Counted from the first letter of the stretch, positions 32,248-45,237 are shown. The stretch is DNA of 64,000 bases from Gnetum montanum (GCA_015680685.1 MNCI01022151.1:426399-490398), one strand, 5' to 3'. The notes: generated from the sequence alone by a model not told the origin. Made by a program: numbers and translations.

Positions 32248-33780
32248 GGCAGCCACAGCCAACCCTGCCTTCGCTTGAGGGCAAGCTGGAAAAAAGAATG
32301 AAGGCAGAGTGCCTTAGATGGTTCACACGCAAATCAACCAAGGACTTCCCCAAGCGTAAGCTATGGCTAGCGCTTGGGTTATCGTAAACGGTGTAAACGG
32401 AATATGAACAACGATACGAAATGTAAATAAAGTGTACTGAATTATGAATAAGGCATAAACAAAGTTATATTGTAAACAGAAGATAAACTGAAGTAAATAA
32501 CGTAAATAGGAGGCAATGAACTTTATTGTATTGTTTAATAAAAATCTATGCACCGGTCGAAGTGTAGCTGCACGTGTGGATGGCAGGTCAAGCACTAAGC
32601 CTCGGGATGATGTCTGAAGTGACGATGCGATAATGTGATGCGATGAACGTGAGGAATGCTTGGATGCCAACAGTCAGATGTGCTGAGCGCCCAAGGATTT
32701 CCAGTTCTGTAATTTCTCAGAATTGCCAATGTCTCTGATTTTTGCCTCCAATTTCCTCCCTTGATTTATGTGAATTGACAGGGTATTTATAGGGTTGGGC
32801 CGTGCTTTGACACAGAATTTTAGAATGGAATCAACGGTTGAGAGATGAGAGGAAAATGGATCTGGTAACATGTGTCCAATGGACAGTTGTGCTTGGGTTG
32901 GATGCATGCTGGCGAGAGTTGGATGTGTGTCAGACAGTTGTGCACGAGTTGGATGTGTGCCGGCAAGCTACGTTCTTGACCAAGTACATTGCATTTTACA
33001 ATTTATGGGTTATTCAAGCCCATGAAAGTACATTTAATTTAAACATGAGCACCTAACGTGCCCACACATGTCAATTTACAATGAAATGTACAACAAGAGA
33101 AATTTGACCCTCGTTTGCGTGAAACTTCTTTGTTTCTGAGTCTTTCTGAAATTTTCTGGAATGTTCTGAAAGTTACTGATGCTGATAATTCTCTGCCATT
33201 TTCTAAGATATTTTTGGAATTTTTTGAAACTTCGATGAATAGTGTTCGCGCGATGAATAGTGTTTTACGCAGATGAATAGTGTTCACGCAGTGAATAGTG
33301 TTCACGCAGCTTACGCTCTGCAACGTAATATGAATAGTGTTCACGCAGTGAATAGTGTTCACGCAGCTTATGCTCTGCAGCGTAACATGAATAGTGTTCA
33401 CGTAGATGAATAGTGTTTCAGCGTAAAATGAAACACCTCGTTTAATGCCCGAATCTTGATTTTCTAAAGGCTGGGAACCGCTAGGGGCCTTGGCAAAGGT
33501 CATGGGGGGTCCTTGTGCTTGATTTTAGCTTGTTTTGGCTAAATTTCGAGGCTCCAAAAGTTGGTGACGCAGATCCTTACGCTGTGCAACGTCTGCACAG
33601 TGTACTTAGCCAAAATTGCATTTTTTTGACCTTGAAACTGATGATTCTTAACACCGACACTTGCCATCGTGATCTGTGGGCTCCAGGAGAATCTTTCTTA
33701 CTCTATGGTGGGCTACTTGAAGTTGTTTCAGAGGCCCTGAAGTTGTCTGGAAGTGTTGCTGAAATTTTTGTGGTGTTTCA
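32248..33780 (-). repeat. 5' LTR of element 3, truncated by gap
   Basis: It matches 24713-26448 closely. TATAAATA is at 32784-32791 on the minus strand. The U3 array is shorter, at 33236-33430. The outer end TGAAACACC abuts the TTTCC duplication. Confidence 0.87.
33236..33430 (-). repeat. U3 tandem array, about 8 units
   Basis: This is the same unit as 25701-26091 with about half the copy number. The reading frame running through it (33503-33039) is an artefact of the repeat. Confidence 0.8.
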
Positions 33781-33785
33781 TTTCC

Positions 33786-35130
33786 AATGAAAATTTATTC
33801 ACAAAGATAGTAATCGTTTTAGATTCAATAGTAAAGTCATGGATTACTGATCACATGAAATATCTAAACACACAAGAACTTCCTACTAAATGGGATAAAA
33901 AGCAAAAAGAATAGTTCCTTCACAACATAAAATGATACATGAAAATTAAAGGGAACATTTGTAAGATATATGTTGATGGGTTAATATGATGGTGTGTTCT
34001 AGAAGAGAATAAACAAAGAATTTTGTAAGATGTGCATGAAGGACCATGTGGTGGTCACTATGAAACTTGATGAACAACACTAAAATTGATGATGACAGGT
34101 TACTTTTGACCTACCATATTCAAGAATGCACATTGATTTGTATAATCCTCTGAAAGATGTTAAATGAATGAAGGATTGATAGCCAAAAATGAAGGGTCAA
34201 AATAGTAAATAAAATCATTGAAACCATTTGACATTTAGGAAATTGACTTTATGGAACCCATCATACCAATGTCAAATGGAAGTCCTATATTATCATGACT
34301 ACTGATTATTATAATAAGTAGGTAAAAGTAGTGAAATTTAAAGATTGCATAGCCACAACAACTAAAAAATTCTTTCAGAAACATGTGATAAATAGATTTG
34401 GAATACCATGAATGTTAATATCAGACAATGAGACTCATGTCATGGAGCTACATTCAAGAAGCTAATGTAACAACTTGAGGTAAATTATAAATTAACTATA
34501 CCTTATCACCCCTAAGTAAATGGTCAAGTTAAAGTAACTAGTAGAGAGATTACATGAATATTAATTAAAACTATTAGTAGATATAGGAAGGAATGAAGCA
34601 CTAAACTTAATGATACTCTATGGACATACCAATTAACTTGGAAACCACTTATAGTATATTTACCATATGAATTAGTTTATGAAAAATTACCTACTCTATT
34701 GATCTAAGTAGAATTAAATGCCCTGACAATCACTTGCATACTTAACCTAGACTTAGACTTAGCCCAAAAGAAATGATTAATGAATCTTAATCTCCTAGAT
34801 GAAAATTAATTAGTAGTTCAAATGAGTAACAAAATTCCTAAAATGTATGTCAAAGGTTGATATGATGCTAACATTTAACAAGTTTCTACTAAGCTTGGAG
34901 ATAGAGTCTACTATAACCCAAATCATGTCCCACAAAAGACATAGCTTCAAACCTTATGAAAAGGATCCTATATTGTCCATGCTACATATTAATTAGAAAC
35001 CATGCAAATTTATCACCCAAATAAGCCACAAAAGCTCATCCTTATCAATATCAAACAAGTCAAAACATTCATGACTTTTCCTACTCCAAAGATTCTACCT
35101 TCAATACTAGATGACTCACCGCCTATTTGA
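33786..35130 (+). pseudogene. Integrase remnant of element 1
   Basis: It resumes after element 3. The zinc-binding HHCC part is near 34020-34165 (a segment like HEGPCGGHY is recognisable). The core keeps the first Asp at 34245-34247 (IDFMEP) and the second at 34424-34426 (ISDNETH), but the Glu is Lys at 34531-34533 (NGQVKV). The C-terminal part has LGDRVYYNP. Many TAA/TAG/TGA stops are present. No chromodomain was recognised. Confidence 0.85.
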
Positions 35131-35546
35131 TCTTCTAAGTTTTCACTTTTGACAATATTCATGAAGGTGTCAATTTTTACACTTAATCACAAAACATTGT
35201 TTTTACATTTTTGTTCCACTTTTCATATTTTTTATCAATTTTTACATTCTTTAATATCTTCTCTATTCTTTCATACTTTTTACATTTTTTATCATTTTTC
35301 ATTCTTTCATAACTTTCATATTCTTTATATATTTTATATTCTTATCCATTTTCCATGTACATATTTTTGTTGATTTTTCTAATAAAGTGTAAAGAAATAA
35401 ACAAGATTAGTTGAAATAATGAGAATTTTAACCTATGTTATCAAATCATTAACAGATTGATTATATATGCAATGAGACCCCACATCATTCATCCACTCAT
35501 TTTCTATAATAAGATATTCTTATCATGGACATAATAACATTCTTCC
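35131..35546 (+). other. 3' noncoding region of element 1, first part
   Basis: A T-rich tract (35150-35390) is followed by the GAGACCCCACATCATTCATCC block (35474-35494) shared with elements 2, 4, 5 and 6. There is no coding frame. It is interrupted at 35546 by element 7. Confidence 0.65.
35542..35546. repeat. Target site duplication of element 7 (left)
   Basis: CTTCC is repeated exactly at 38402-38406. Confidence 0.85.
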
Positions 35547-38401
35547 TGTTGGCAACCGTTTGGGACACGACCGCAAACGAGTGTCCTCAAACAGGATTTA
35601 AGTGCTTGCTGGTCTCTGGCAACACCAAGGCCCAGATACCTCCAAATAGACTCAGTAGTTAATGTGAGTATGTGTGTGTGCTGTTGTAGCATGCGGTTGT
35701 GAAAAATGAAACGATTGCGTTATGTGTGAACTATAGATGACTTATCTTAAAGAGATTCAGCCAACTTTGCCAAGTACTGTGAGTTGTTGAGAGTTCCTAT
35801 TTTGTTCAATTGCCTAGTTTATGCGGTCCTTATAATACCTACTTGTAACAAATAAAATTTTGCAAAAACATTTGAGCACAACTCTGCGAATCTACTTCTA
35901 ATTTTCCCCAGAGAAAGAGATGGTTCCATAAGAAAACTAGAAATAGAGCAAGATTCAATGGAAATAGACAGAAAAGAAAGCAGATTTGCATAAACCTCAA
36001 ATATTTAAACAAGGTAAAATGACACGAGTAAACACTTCACAATAAAGCTATCCCAAATTCAATAACTATGAATTGTTCAAACTTCCAAGGCTCAAATAAG
36101 CAATTTCTTCAAGACAATCCTATTATGCTACCAAAAAATTGCTGCGTAAACTACCACGTACGAGACTCCATTTTGGCTAGATAATGGATGTCAACAATTG
36201 CATTCAACAGAACCTTCAAAAGACTTGACAATTTCTGATTGAAATACCACAGAGATTCACTTTAAAGATAAAAAGAAGCTATTCTAGTTCCATCAAAATA
36301 CCAAAGATTTTCTGAACCCTCTTGACTATTGAATCATTCAACGACATGACTACAAGCAAAGGCTCTCTTACAACGATCTCAATAACAGTTCTATACGTTG
36401 CACAATAACAAAATTTACTACTAAAATGCTCTTAAGTCTTTTAACACAAGCACTTCTATGGAAAAATTTTAACAGAAAATTTCTATCGGGCAACAAGAAC
36501 AATAAGAGCAATCTAAAAATCTCAAAATTACTTGCCAAGGATTATACTATCTAAACCACTAGCTAGACAATTTAAACAAAATAAAAATAAAACATAACTC
36601 ATAGGACTATGATAAAGAGGCTGAAATCCTTTCTTTAGCAAGCCATCTTACAAGCAATCGTTCACAATTTCTTCTTTACAATGCTCTTCTCAAGACCCCA
36701 AGTGTGTCTCCAAGTGAGAGCCCAAGTGTGATCCCAATGTCTTCTCAAAAGTGTGATATATCAAGTGTCTTCTCCAAAAGTGTGATCTTCCCCTCCTTTT
36801 TATAGGGTTCAAAGGTTGTCACATACTTAAAATATCTTAGCTAACTTCTCTCCCAAGTAAGGGAGTTACAACTTACCCATGTAGTTAGGAGATATTTCTC
36901 ACCAATTTAATTGGGAAGTTATGTAGTTGGGAAGGTGTACATAAAGTTAGGAGGAATTTATGCTAACACTAATATTTTTAAATATTACAAATATTTTATC
37001 ATTAATATTACAATTATTTTATGGGTAGTAACTTATATAATAATGTTTGAAAAATAATGTTTTAAAGCCTTAGAATAATTAAATTAAGAGGTAAGTCTTT
37101 CACACTATTAGTGTATGTGACATTGCTGAATTAATCATCAAACCATTTAAAATTTTATTTTTTCTGAATAGAACTGCAACTCTGATTCACCAACATCAAC
37201 CCAAAATATCTTTTGACACCTGTCTTAGTGTGCCTTTGTGTCTTTGTTGCCACGTTCTGTGGACTGGTATGTGATATCGAATGCTTCGGCGTCGAGCAAG
37301 GCTGTTGTTTCGGATTGCAGGTTCCAGGGGCGAATGACATTTGTGATTACCATTTTCACCACCTGAAAGTTTGAAATCAGTTCCTGGTTGTGATGTTGTT
37401 TCTATTTTCAATCCTGTTGCAGCAATTAATTCTGTATTTTCCAAGGGCGCACAACCATGAAATTCACCGAGTTTTTTGAAAACAGTGCTGAGGCGGGTAG
37501 GGTTTGGTGATGTGTAGAACAACGATGCAGAAACGAATAGGGTTTGGTGGTGAAATCACTCCTCAGCTGTCGACGCAGACTGCCACGTAGAGCAAGAGCT
37601 CGCTGTTGCAGTGGCAGTGCTGGAGAAGAGGGTGGTTTGAAGATGAAGATGGGGTTTGAACAAAACGCGATTCTGTTTCTGTAGGTGGACGAGGGTTTCA
37701 ATTTTTTTCTTTGCTGCCACATCCACGGTAAAGGGGTTTTGTCCCTCAGGGACTTGGCCGTGCCCATGGCGATGACGGTTTTTTTCAATGCCCATCTATG
37801 CCGTGATAAGCATCGCGCGGTTGGCAGTTTTGCACTCCTGCTGCTCTGGTGAAAACACGATTTTTCTGGAATGCCACGATTAGGAATAGACGGAAAGCTT
37901 ATTTGCATCTCCATTGAAACCTATGGATCATCAAGCTTATTTGCATCTCCTTCTCCTTCGCTTGCAACTTCACATTCTTCAGGACGACGGAGGCGCTGCT
38001 GATTTTTATTTTTATTTTCTAAATTTTTCAAGGCAGGAATGGCCGCCAAGAATTGGAGTTTTAAATGTTATCTTAGGGCCAAATATAAAACTGAACTTAA
38101 CAACAGGGATTTTTAATTTGGGACCTTTCCAAAAAGAATTTTTCAAAGCACGTTCTTCACCAATGCTTTTCAAGTAAATAATATAATTCCTTGTTTGCTA
38201 TTGTGCTATCTTCCAATCTCCAATAAGGAATAATCTGGCACTTTAATTTTGCATCAAGGAGGCCTCAAAATCATTTTATTTAACACCCATCAACCCATAA
38301 CCTTAAAGCTATAAATTTACTTCTAAATTTACAACCATAGATTGTTCCAATTTTTAATAAAATATTCCAACTGTTCCATGGAATGGCCAAATGTGCCAAC
38401 A
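35547..38401. mobile_element. Element 7: probable 2.86-kb solo LTR
   Basis: It begins TGTTGGCA and ends TGCCAACA, an 8-base inverted terminus with TG...CA ends, and is flanked by the 5-bp duplication CTTCC. Host element 1 sequence continues on both sides. I see no terminal direct repeats, gag or pol inside, so a solo LTR left by recombination fits best; a non-autonomous element is the alternative. A repeat of AAGTGTGATC-like units (36700-36790) precedes a TATAG segment near 36800. The part 37190-37930 is richer in GC, with several AGGGTTT motifs and a minus-strand 162-codon frame without recognisable domain. Confidence 0.7.
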
Positions 38402-40026
38402 CTTCCCACAATAAAAATTTTAAAGGGTTCCACTAGAAAGACATGTTTTTCATGCTTGAAGGTAGATGACTTTTTAAACATTTTAAGATTTCTTAGATAC
38501 ATATTGATTATGGGGCTAAAGAGACATGCTACCCATACTTGAAGGCACTTCTTTGTCTAATGGCAAAGTCTCCTTTAAAAATAAATTATGTAGTAATAAA
38601 ATTGCTTGCTTGTACTTAATTACCAAGAAATAATATTTCTTGTAGTTGTGATAGTCTTATGGTTGTCAGTTTTGGAATGAAATAATGCAATGTCATTGGT
38701 AAGTAGTATGGACTTGGTTTCGACCTTGGGCAAAAATGCTAATGATTATTTTAACCATGCATCACACATAGAATTCCTTATGCCTATGGTAAGAAACCTC
38801 ATGTTTCAATTCCTACAATCCCTACTACTACTATTCCCCCTCACTTATATATATATAATCATAATTTGATGGTTTTGTATAATATAGTGTCATTTTCTTA
38901 TTGAGGTAATACTAACATGTGTATTTTAAAAAATAGATACGATTTACATTCAACTCCTCGAGTGACCATGGACACTTGGAAGTGTGGTTATACAAGGGCA
39001 TTAAGAGTAAGAGTTTGCTTTAGGGAGGATCCACTTGTATAAATCTTATACGTCATACTTGATGACCAACTTCACATCATGTTTTCCCTCCTAAATACTT
39101 AAACAATCATTCCATTCTAACATGTTCATATTCATTTATAAGTTCAATAATTTTGATAAACCATTTTCTAAAAATCTTAATTGACTTATCTTACCCAAAC
39201 TCCTTCTTTCACATACTTGCAAGGATCATTTCTTATATTATAAGTATCATCTATGATCAAGAACCCTTGGGATCATCTTCACACCTTTCAAACTATTCAT
39301 TTTGTTCACTTTTTCCACCAAAACTTACAAAAATTTTTAAAAGTTCAAAAATGATATCATAGATACGATATATGAGCCCCCTACAATATTGTATCCACAA
39401 TGTTGTATCTACAATATATCCCTTATAAAAATTTACATATACATGTAGATAGTTAAGAAAATTTTTGATTTTCTCATTTCATGCCTAAGGAGTTGATGTT
39501 GTTTTTCTAACTTCCAAACATTCAAAGCTTAATATCTTCCTCATTGTAAGTTTGATTTGAGCCATTCTTATTTTCTTTTATTCATGAAGTAATCAACTCA
39601 ATTTTGGCAAAGAGCATTACACATAGTTTCATATGAATTGTGCCAAAAATTTTCTAATCTTTGAAAGAACAAATTAAGGATAATAAGAATAAAAGATAAT
39701 CACATTCTAATCTAACATAAGTCAATAAACTTAATGTTTCTTTCCAAATGATCATTCAAATATATTTTAAATAAAAGATTGAATATTGTGATAGGTTGTT
39801 CAAGATAAATTATTTCTAATTGATAGAAATCATTCAAGTAAGCATTTTTCTTACAAAGGGTTTTATCTGAATAATAAAATTCTTTAACTATGCAATCCAA
39901 ATTAAAAATAAAGTTGATAATGAATAAATATTTTGCTCAAATTCCAAAATTTGATGAAAGGTTTATGAATCATTAGAAATTTTTTTGAAATAATAGAGTA
40001 ATCTTAAAAATTCTTTATGATTATAG
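38402..40026 (+). other. 3' noncoding region of element 1, second part
   Basis: Sequence near 38425-38470 matches element 6 near 46560-46600. The conserved core CTTTAGGGAGGATCCACTTGT is at 39018-39038, preceded by AAGGGCATTAAGAG. A string of TACAATATTGTATC-like motifs lies near 39380-39415. The last bases TGATTATAG before the ATG at 40027 look like a 3' splice site. Confidence 0.6.
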
Positions 40027-42701
40027 ATGCTACCAAAAAGACCTGAAGCTAGAGCATCATCATAATTGAAGGAGAAAAGACCCATACGTGGAGGTAGAGG
40101 ATGAGGTGGATAACAAACTCCTCTTGTGGAGCAAGAGGCACACTCATACAATATCCAATAGTCCATACCAATGATAGGACAATCTGTGTAGGAAAAGCTT
40201 GATGTACCACCCACTCCAAAATAAGAACAACATCTTACACTCTCCAATGAATTTCTACAAGTAATTTAGGAGAAGTTCATCATATCCATTGTCATAGTGG
40301 AATTGAATTTTGGATCCCTCATGGAGTTTGCACTTGCAAATGTCCATGAGCAACTACAAGCCTCTTCCCTATGGTCCACCATTTCAAGCAATGACAAATG
40401 GTACTTAGGAGAAGTTTATCAACTTTGGAAAAATAAACAAAATGATGCCACAATGAAAGTTGAGGGAGTTATAGTATCATACTATGTAGAAGCAATTACA
40501 AAGGCACTAAATAGACCAAATGTCAAGGCCAATATAGCTCAAATATCCACAATGTTTGACATAGATGCAAGAAATTTATGGCTACAGAGGTCATCTGAAA
40601 CCATTAACAAGCAATATAGTGGATTATCTACTACTAAGAAGATTTATTTCAATATTGGTACATATCATATATTCCAAACAAAGAAACTTAGTCAGATTTC
40701 CATCTATGCTACTAGAGGATGTGTTGTTCTAATGGAGAAATTCCAAGTCAACATCACCCATATGCTATTCTCAAAGATACAAAGAAGGTTCAAGGAGAAG
40801 AAGATAGGGAAATCCACTTTGCCATTTCTTTATCTTATTAGGAAATTGTTCTAACAAGTTGAAATTTTTGGCTACACTAATGATGTTCTTTGCAAGGTTC
40901 AAAATGCATCATACCCTAAAATCTCCAAGCTAGTGCCATCCAAGAAGGATCAAGTTTAGAAACTAGTAGGCACTAAGGCTACAATAGAATCCATACTAGT
41001 GTTAAATATTCTAGTTGTAGGGAAAAAATAAGTAGGACCCCGTGGATCAACTCTAGCTATAGGGAAAGTAGGACAAAGTGCTCCACTAGCACAACAAGAT
41101 TACAGACCCTCTATAAGTCACCTACAGTAAATCATAGAAACAATAAGTTAGGACAACAGGGAGGTCTCAAGTATGTATAGAGTTAGGAATAATTTTAGTA
41201 GACCTACTAGACGAATAGGATCCACAAGTAGTCAAGTCTCTTTGCAGGTAGAAGAGGACAATGACTAGACACAATAGATCTCAAGAAAAAATACTACATC
41301 CTTATAAGTGATGTTGAAGAGTAAAGAAGGAGCTACACTTGTGATGATGCAACATCAAGATGTTGTTGGAGCAGTAGAAGTTATGACTAATTATAGGAAG
41401 AAATCCTTTAATGTTCTCATTATGCCACTGGCTGATATTACTAGAAATAAAGAAGTAGAAATCATAGCTAGAACATTAATGATCCCTGTAGAGCATGAAG
41501 ATGTGTTAGAGAGACTATTGTAGATAGGACAAGTTCTACAAAACCTTTTTGATATCCTTAGTAATATCACTATAGTCCAATCTAAATTGATCTCAACAAA
41601 AGGTAAACTAGTCATGGTAGAAACTAGGATGCAACATGTAGAAAGTAAAGTGCATAGGTTACAAGAAGAATTAGTTGCATTAAGAGTTGAAAGACAAGAC
41701 CCTACATGACACATTACATCGAACCAACTTGAATGATTTAGAGATAAGAATATTGACCAATTGATGATAAAACATAAATAAATAGAGATGGAAAAGAAGA
41801 AGGCAATGTAGAATTCTTTATTAGCATATGCTCAAATGTACGTACATGCCAAGGCTATTACTACACTAGATGGGGAAAAAAAATTAAAAAACTTAAGGTT
41901 GAAAAACATTAAGAAATAGAAGAATGTGTTAGAAGAAAGCATTCATCAACTAAGAGAGTAATCTGCTAGAGTCAATCTTGATATAAGACAATTAGCCCAT
42001 GAGAAGAAGACATTATCAATGGAAGAAGTATGTACAATATGAAAAAAATCAGCAATTAAAATTAGTGCATGGAAAAATAAGGCCAAGAAGCATGAAATTT
42101 TGAAAGAGCACTTTAGAGATCAAATGGGCATGTATAAGTAGATGAATGAGAAAGAAATTCAAATGGATAAAGCTAGAACTAGTTCCATCACAGAAAAAAC
42201 ACCTGATTGGCAACCCATCTTATATAGTCTTGTTCATGTTCATTAAACTAAGATAAAGAATAAAAACCTATAGATTGAGGACTTAAAATAATACATGAGG
42301 TTATCGAATCTTTGATATGCTAACTTGGCCATGTTAACAGAAGACAAGATGAGAATAGAAGTAGAGTATCAAATAGCTATGATATACTTAATGTGTAAAA
42401 AGAAATTTTTAGATCATAAAGATGCACAACAGAAGCTTCACATAGCAAACTTTGAACTACAAGCAGTCAAAGCTAGCTACCAAGATCAAAAATATGGAGT
42501 AGTAAAGCTAGCTAAAGAATGATAGATTATTAGGAGCTAAAGAAAGTGGCTAGAGCTTTTGAAGAGGAAAGAACATATTTTGCAACATGGTACATCAAAT
42601 TAAATAAGATTTTTCCACAACTATCATGTCCTTGGTTAGTATTGACTCTAGTCAACATTGTTAAATTGTGGAAGATACATGACCCTACGTCAGAAGAAGA
42701 C
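40027..42701 (+). pseudogene. Third ORF of element 1 (first, larger part)
   Basis: The start MLPKRPEA at 40027 matches MAPKRGQQ in element 6. The N-terminal domain stays open for 185 codons from 40297 and includes LWSTISSNDKWYLGEVYQLW. This type resembles the family annotated as putative plant transposon protein, which I name from memory. A Pro/Gln-rich linker and a long Lys/Glu-rich, probably coiled-coil part follow, with VEHEDVLERLL and ISTKGKLVM blocks shared with element 6. Stops and shifts break it. It is cut by element 6 at 42701 and ends at 51889-51986. It sits where env-like ORFs of Athila-type elements lie, but no membrane segment is seen. Function unknown. Confidence 0.7.
42697..42701. 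repeat. Target site duplication of element 6 (left)
   Basis: AAGAC here matches AAGAG at 51889-51893 at four of five bases. The third ORF of element 1 reads on through the join. Confidence 0.75.
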
Positions 42702-43567
42702 TGATGAATCATGGTTTGTCAGGCCTCAATATTGGATCCTCAATATCGGGTATGCAATATCACAACCTGGATAACAATATCAAATACACAATATTGTGAT
42801 TTCTGTGTAGGCCTATAAATACAACATTTGGGTGCACAAGAAAAGGGAGGTTTTTGTTGAATTCTTAGGATAGATTCTTTTTGTCATTCTTCAATTACTT
42901 TTCATTCTTTTCCTAGTGCATGCCTGCAGTGTGATGATTGTAATTGTATGGAACCTTTATTCAAGTTTTACGTACTTGGACATGTACATGATTGGCAATA
43001 AAGATCGAGATTACTTCATCATTGTAGCATTCACTTAGCCTTTAATTACTTCAATTGTTAATTGTTATTTATTATTTTCTTCATTAATATCTCTTTATCA
43101 TCATTTACTATTCTTGTTGTTAAATGTGGAATGAGTACTACTTAATCATGAACATTTAAGTGTACCTACTTGGTAACCTAGTAGCATATCTAGGAGTGCT
43201 CAATTAATGTGCACTTGGTAATCCCAGAAGTAGTACATGAGGTCCAAGACACACACAAATGATTAAGGATAGATGCTCATCACACTTAGGCTAGTTTAGA
43301 TTCTGCTTTTTATTGCCTATTAGCTTAAGTCAAGATTATTTTCCATTATCTCTAGGAGTAGCATTAGTTAGGATCTCATCATTTACCTCACTATGGACTA
43401 CACCATATGTGACAAAGCAAATACTAGTCCAGGTAGAAAGACAACAAATTGGGATCAACATGTAACTATCTAGATACCACAACTAGTCCTTTTGTGGAGT
43501 TTGACCAGATCGTGCGTACATACTCGTATTCATATGGTTGAGTGTAGGGGTACCTCACTGCTCATCA
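42702..43567 (+). repeat. 5' LTR of element 6
   Basis: TGATGAATCATGG...CATCA. ATATC/ATATT motifs occur near 42728, 42742, 42756, 42776 and 42790, with TATAAATA at 42814-42821. Confidence 0.88.
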
Positions 43568-43568
43568 T

Positions 43569-43586
43569 TGGTGCTATTTTTGGGGA
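43569..43586 (+). promoter_or_regulatory. Primer binding site of element 6, tRNA-Asp type
   Basis: TGGTGCTATTTTTGGGGA begins one base after the LTR. It is a decayed match to the tRNA-Asp complement. Confidence 0.75.
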
Positions 43587-43699
43587 CAGTGCTAGTTATT
43601 TAGATTAGTTACATCATCCAAGATCACTGTAATGAAGCCTTGATGATATATATTTTAGAAAGAAAGTAATTACAAATAAGTCACACAAAATTCATAATA

Positions 43700-45237
43700 A
43701 TGTCTCTCTCACAATACTATGATAATACAACACTTAGTGAGGCAATTCATTGGAGAACCAACAAAATATATGATGATGAAGATGAAGTTTGAAGTACTCA
43801 ATCTTATGTAAGGGTCTCCTATGTTCATGAACATCCCAACGATACTCAAGGACTNTAAGGGTCTCCTATGTTCATGAACATCCCAACGATACTCAAGGAC
43901 TCTTGTCATCAACTCTGACACCTCTAGTAAGGATGGGACATCCCATAGAATGAGGGGGCCCATAAGGCCTAGGATCTTATCAATGGTTAACAAGAATTTA
44001 GCTAGGGATGATTGGGAGACTTACAAAAGTCATTATGAGTCTTCCAGTTCTTTCTCTTCCTCTACTCCTTTGATGTTAGGTTGTGACATGGATGACCATC
44101 TCTCAGGGGCTCGACGTAGAAATGAAAATCGAGCCCATAGGCAAAATCAAGAATGCTAACATGAACAAAGACAACATCGTCCCAACTCACAAATTCATAA
44201 CCTACCTAGTGACAATGAGCCCCTGCTAGCCACTAAGAGCCTAATGCATATACAAGAGGCTATTCAGTTATCCCACAAGCATCACAAAGGAAGTAGTCTA
44301 CCTAAGCTCAATTTAAATAACTTTCCCAAGTTTTCAGGAGGTTATGATTTAGACCCACAATAATGTTTACAAGCCTTCTACGATGCCTATGCATGAAACA
44401 ATATTAATAGTGGGTGACAAAAAATTAAGCTCTTTCCTATGATACTCGTTGGCCAAGTCAAACTATGGTATAGGTCTTTAAAACTAAAATCAATTTGACA
44501 TTTGCCAACAAAGGTAGAACTCTTCAATGAAAGATATCAAACCTATGCAAGAGTGTTAACCTTGAGGAGACAAATCTCAGAGTGGAAAAAAGGGCAACAT
44601 GAACCCTTGGACATGGCCTTGGAAAGATATTATTCATTGTTAAATAATTGCCCAAGCCATGGGTTCTCTGAGGAAAGGCTAATGTATCACATCATGGATG
44701 GGCTTTGTAATGAAATAAGGGAGACCCTTAGGATGTATGCCCTAAGTCAACTATATGAGCTATGAACCCACCAATTCTAAGAGCTTATTAAGCAAGTAGC
44801 AAAAGAAGAAGGAGAAATAGCTAAATGGGAGAATATTTATAGCTCTTAGTAGGACCAAAATCTCAAAATAGCAAAGGTCCATGATCATGAAGAGGAGAAA
44901 TCAACTCACCTCAAGGAGGTGGAATCATATTTGTCAATACTACAATCACTAGATGAAATTAAGGTAAGGATCAATAAGATAATGTAATGGGTACATGAAA
45001 AATGCAGAGAATATGCCAACATTATTAGAGGTGGAACTATGCCAAACCGAGAAACAGGACAAGACACCATGTGACAATTGGAAAGAAGGGTTGAAAAAAA
45101 TAAGGATAAGAGCTCAACTGCAAATCACCCGTATCAATGTGACATTTGCCTGTACGATCATCCCAAAGGTCAATCCCTAATCTTGTTACATTTACATGAG
45201 CATTAGGAAGGAATGTTACATCCAGATTTTGTATAGA
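43700..45237 (+). pseudogene. gag remnant of element 6
   Basis: The start MSLSQYYDN at 43700 is shorter and unlike MSSS of the others. The capsid-like core lies at about 44310-44765, open for 87 codons from 44502, with LWYRSLK, ELFNERYQTY, EWKKGQHEPLD and YHIMDGL. The zinc-like motif CDICLYDHPKG is near 45139-45171, with its last Cys lost. An assembly duplicate at 43809-43901 disrupts the N-terminal part. The product would be the particle protein. Confidence 0.75.
43809..43901. repeat. 46-bp direct duplicate around a single N
   Basis: Bases 43809-43854 and 43856-43901 are the same 46 bases, separated by an N at 43855. This is most likely two contig ends that overlap but were not merged. Removing one copy shortens gag by 47 positions. 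Confidence 0.85.

Larger units (their letters stand above)
24653..33780 (-). mobile_element. Element 3: Tat/Ogre-like gag-protease element without pol
   Basis: It is inserted in minus orientation between RNase H and integrase of element 1. The LTRs are 1796 bp (24653-26448) and at least 1533 bp (32248-33780, cut by an N). Coding sequence on the minus strand is one gag-protease frame (32240-28596) with two in-frame stops. The Gag type differs from elements 1, 2, 4, 5 and 6, with a C-x2-H...GH-x-T-x2-C motif as in Tat/Ogre Gag. No RT, RNase H or integrase is present: about 1 kb of short repeats and 1.2 kb of noncoding sequence lie between protease and the 3' LTR. The element looks younger than its host by the low decay of its frame. 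Confidence 0.85.

Noticed and set aside
33039-33503. A 154-codon minus-strand frame with NTIH-type repeats
   Set aside because: It is a reading of the U3 tandem array of element 3; the repeat unit, not a gene, keeps the frame open.
37426-37914. A 162-codon minus-strand frame in element 7
   Set aside because: No domain recognised and the composition is low-complexity basic/Ser. It may be LTR sequence or part of a captured untranslated region.
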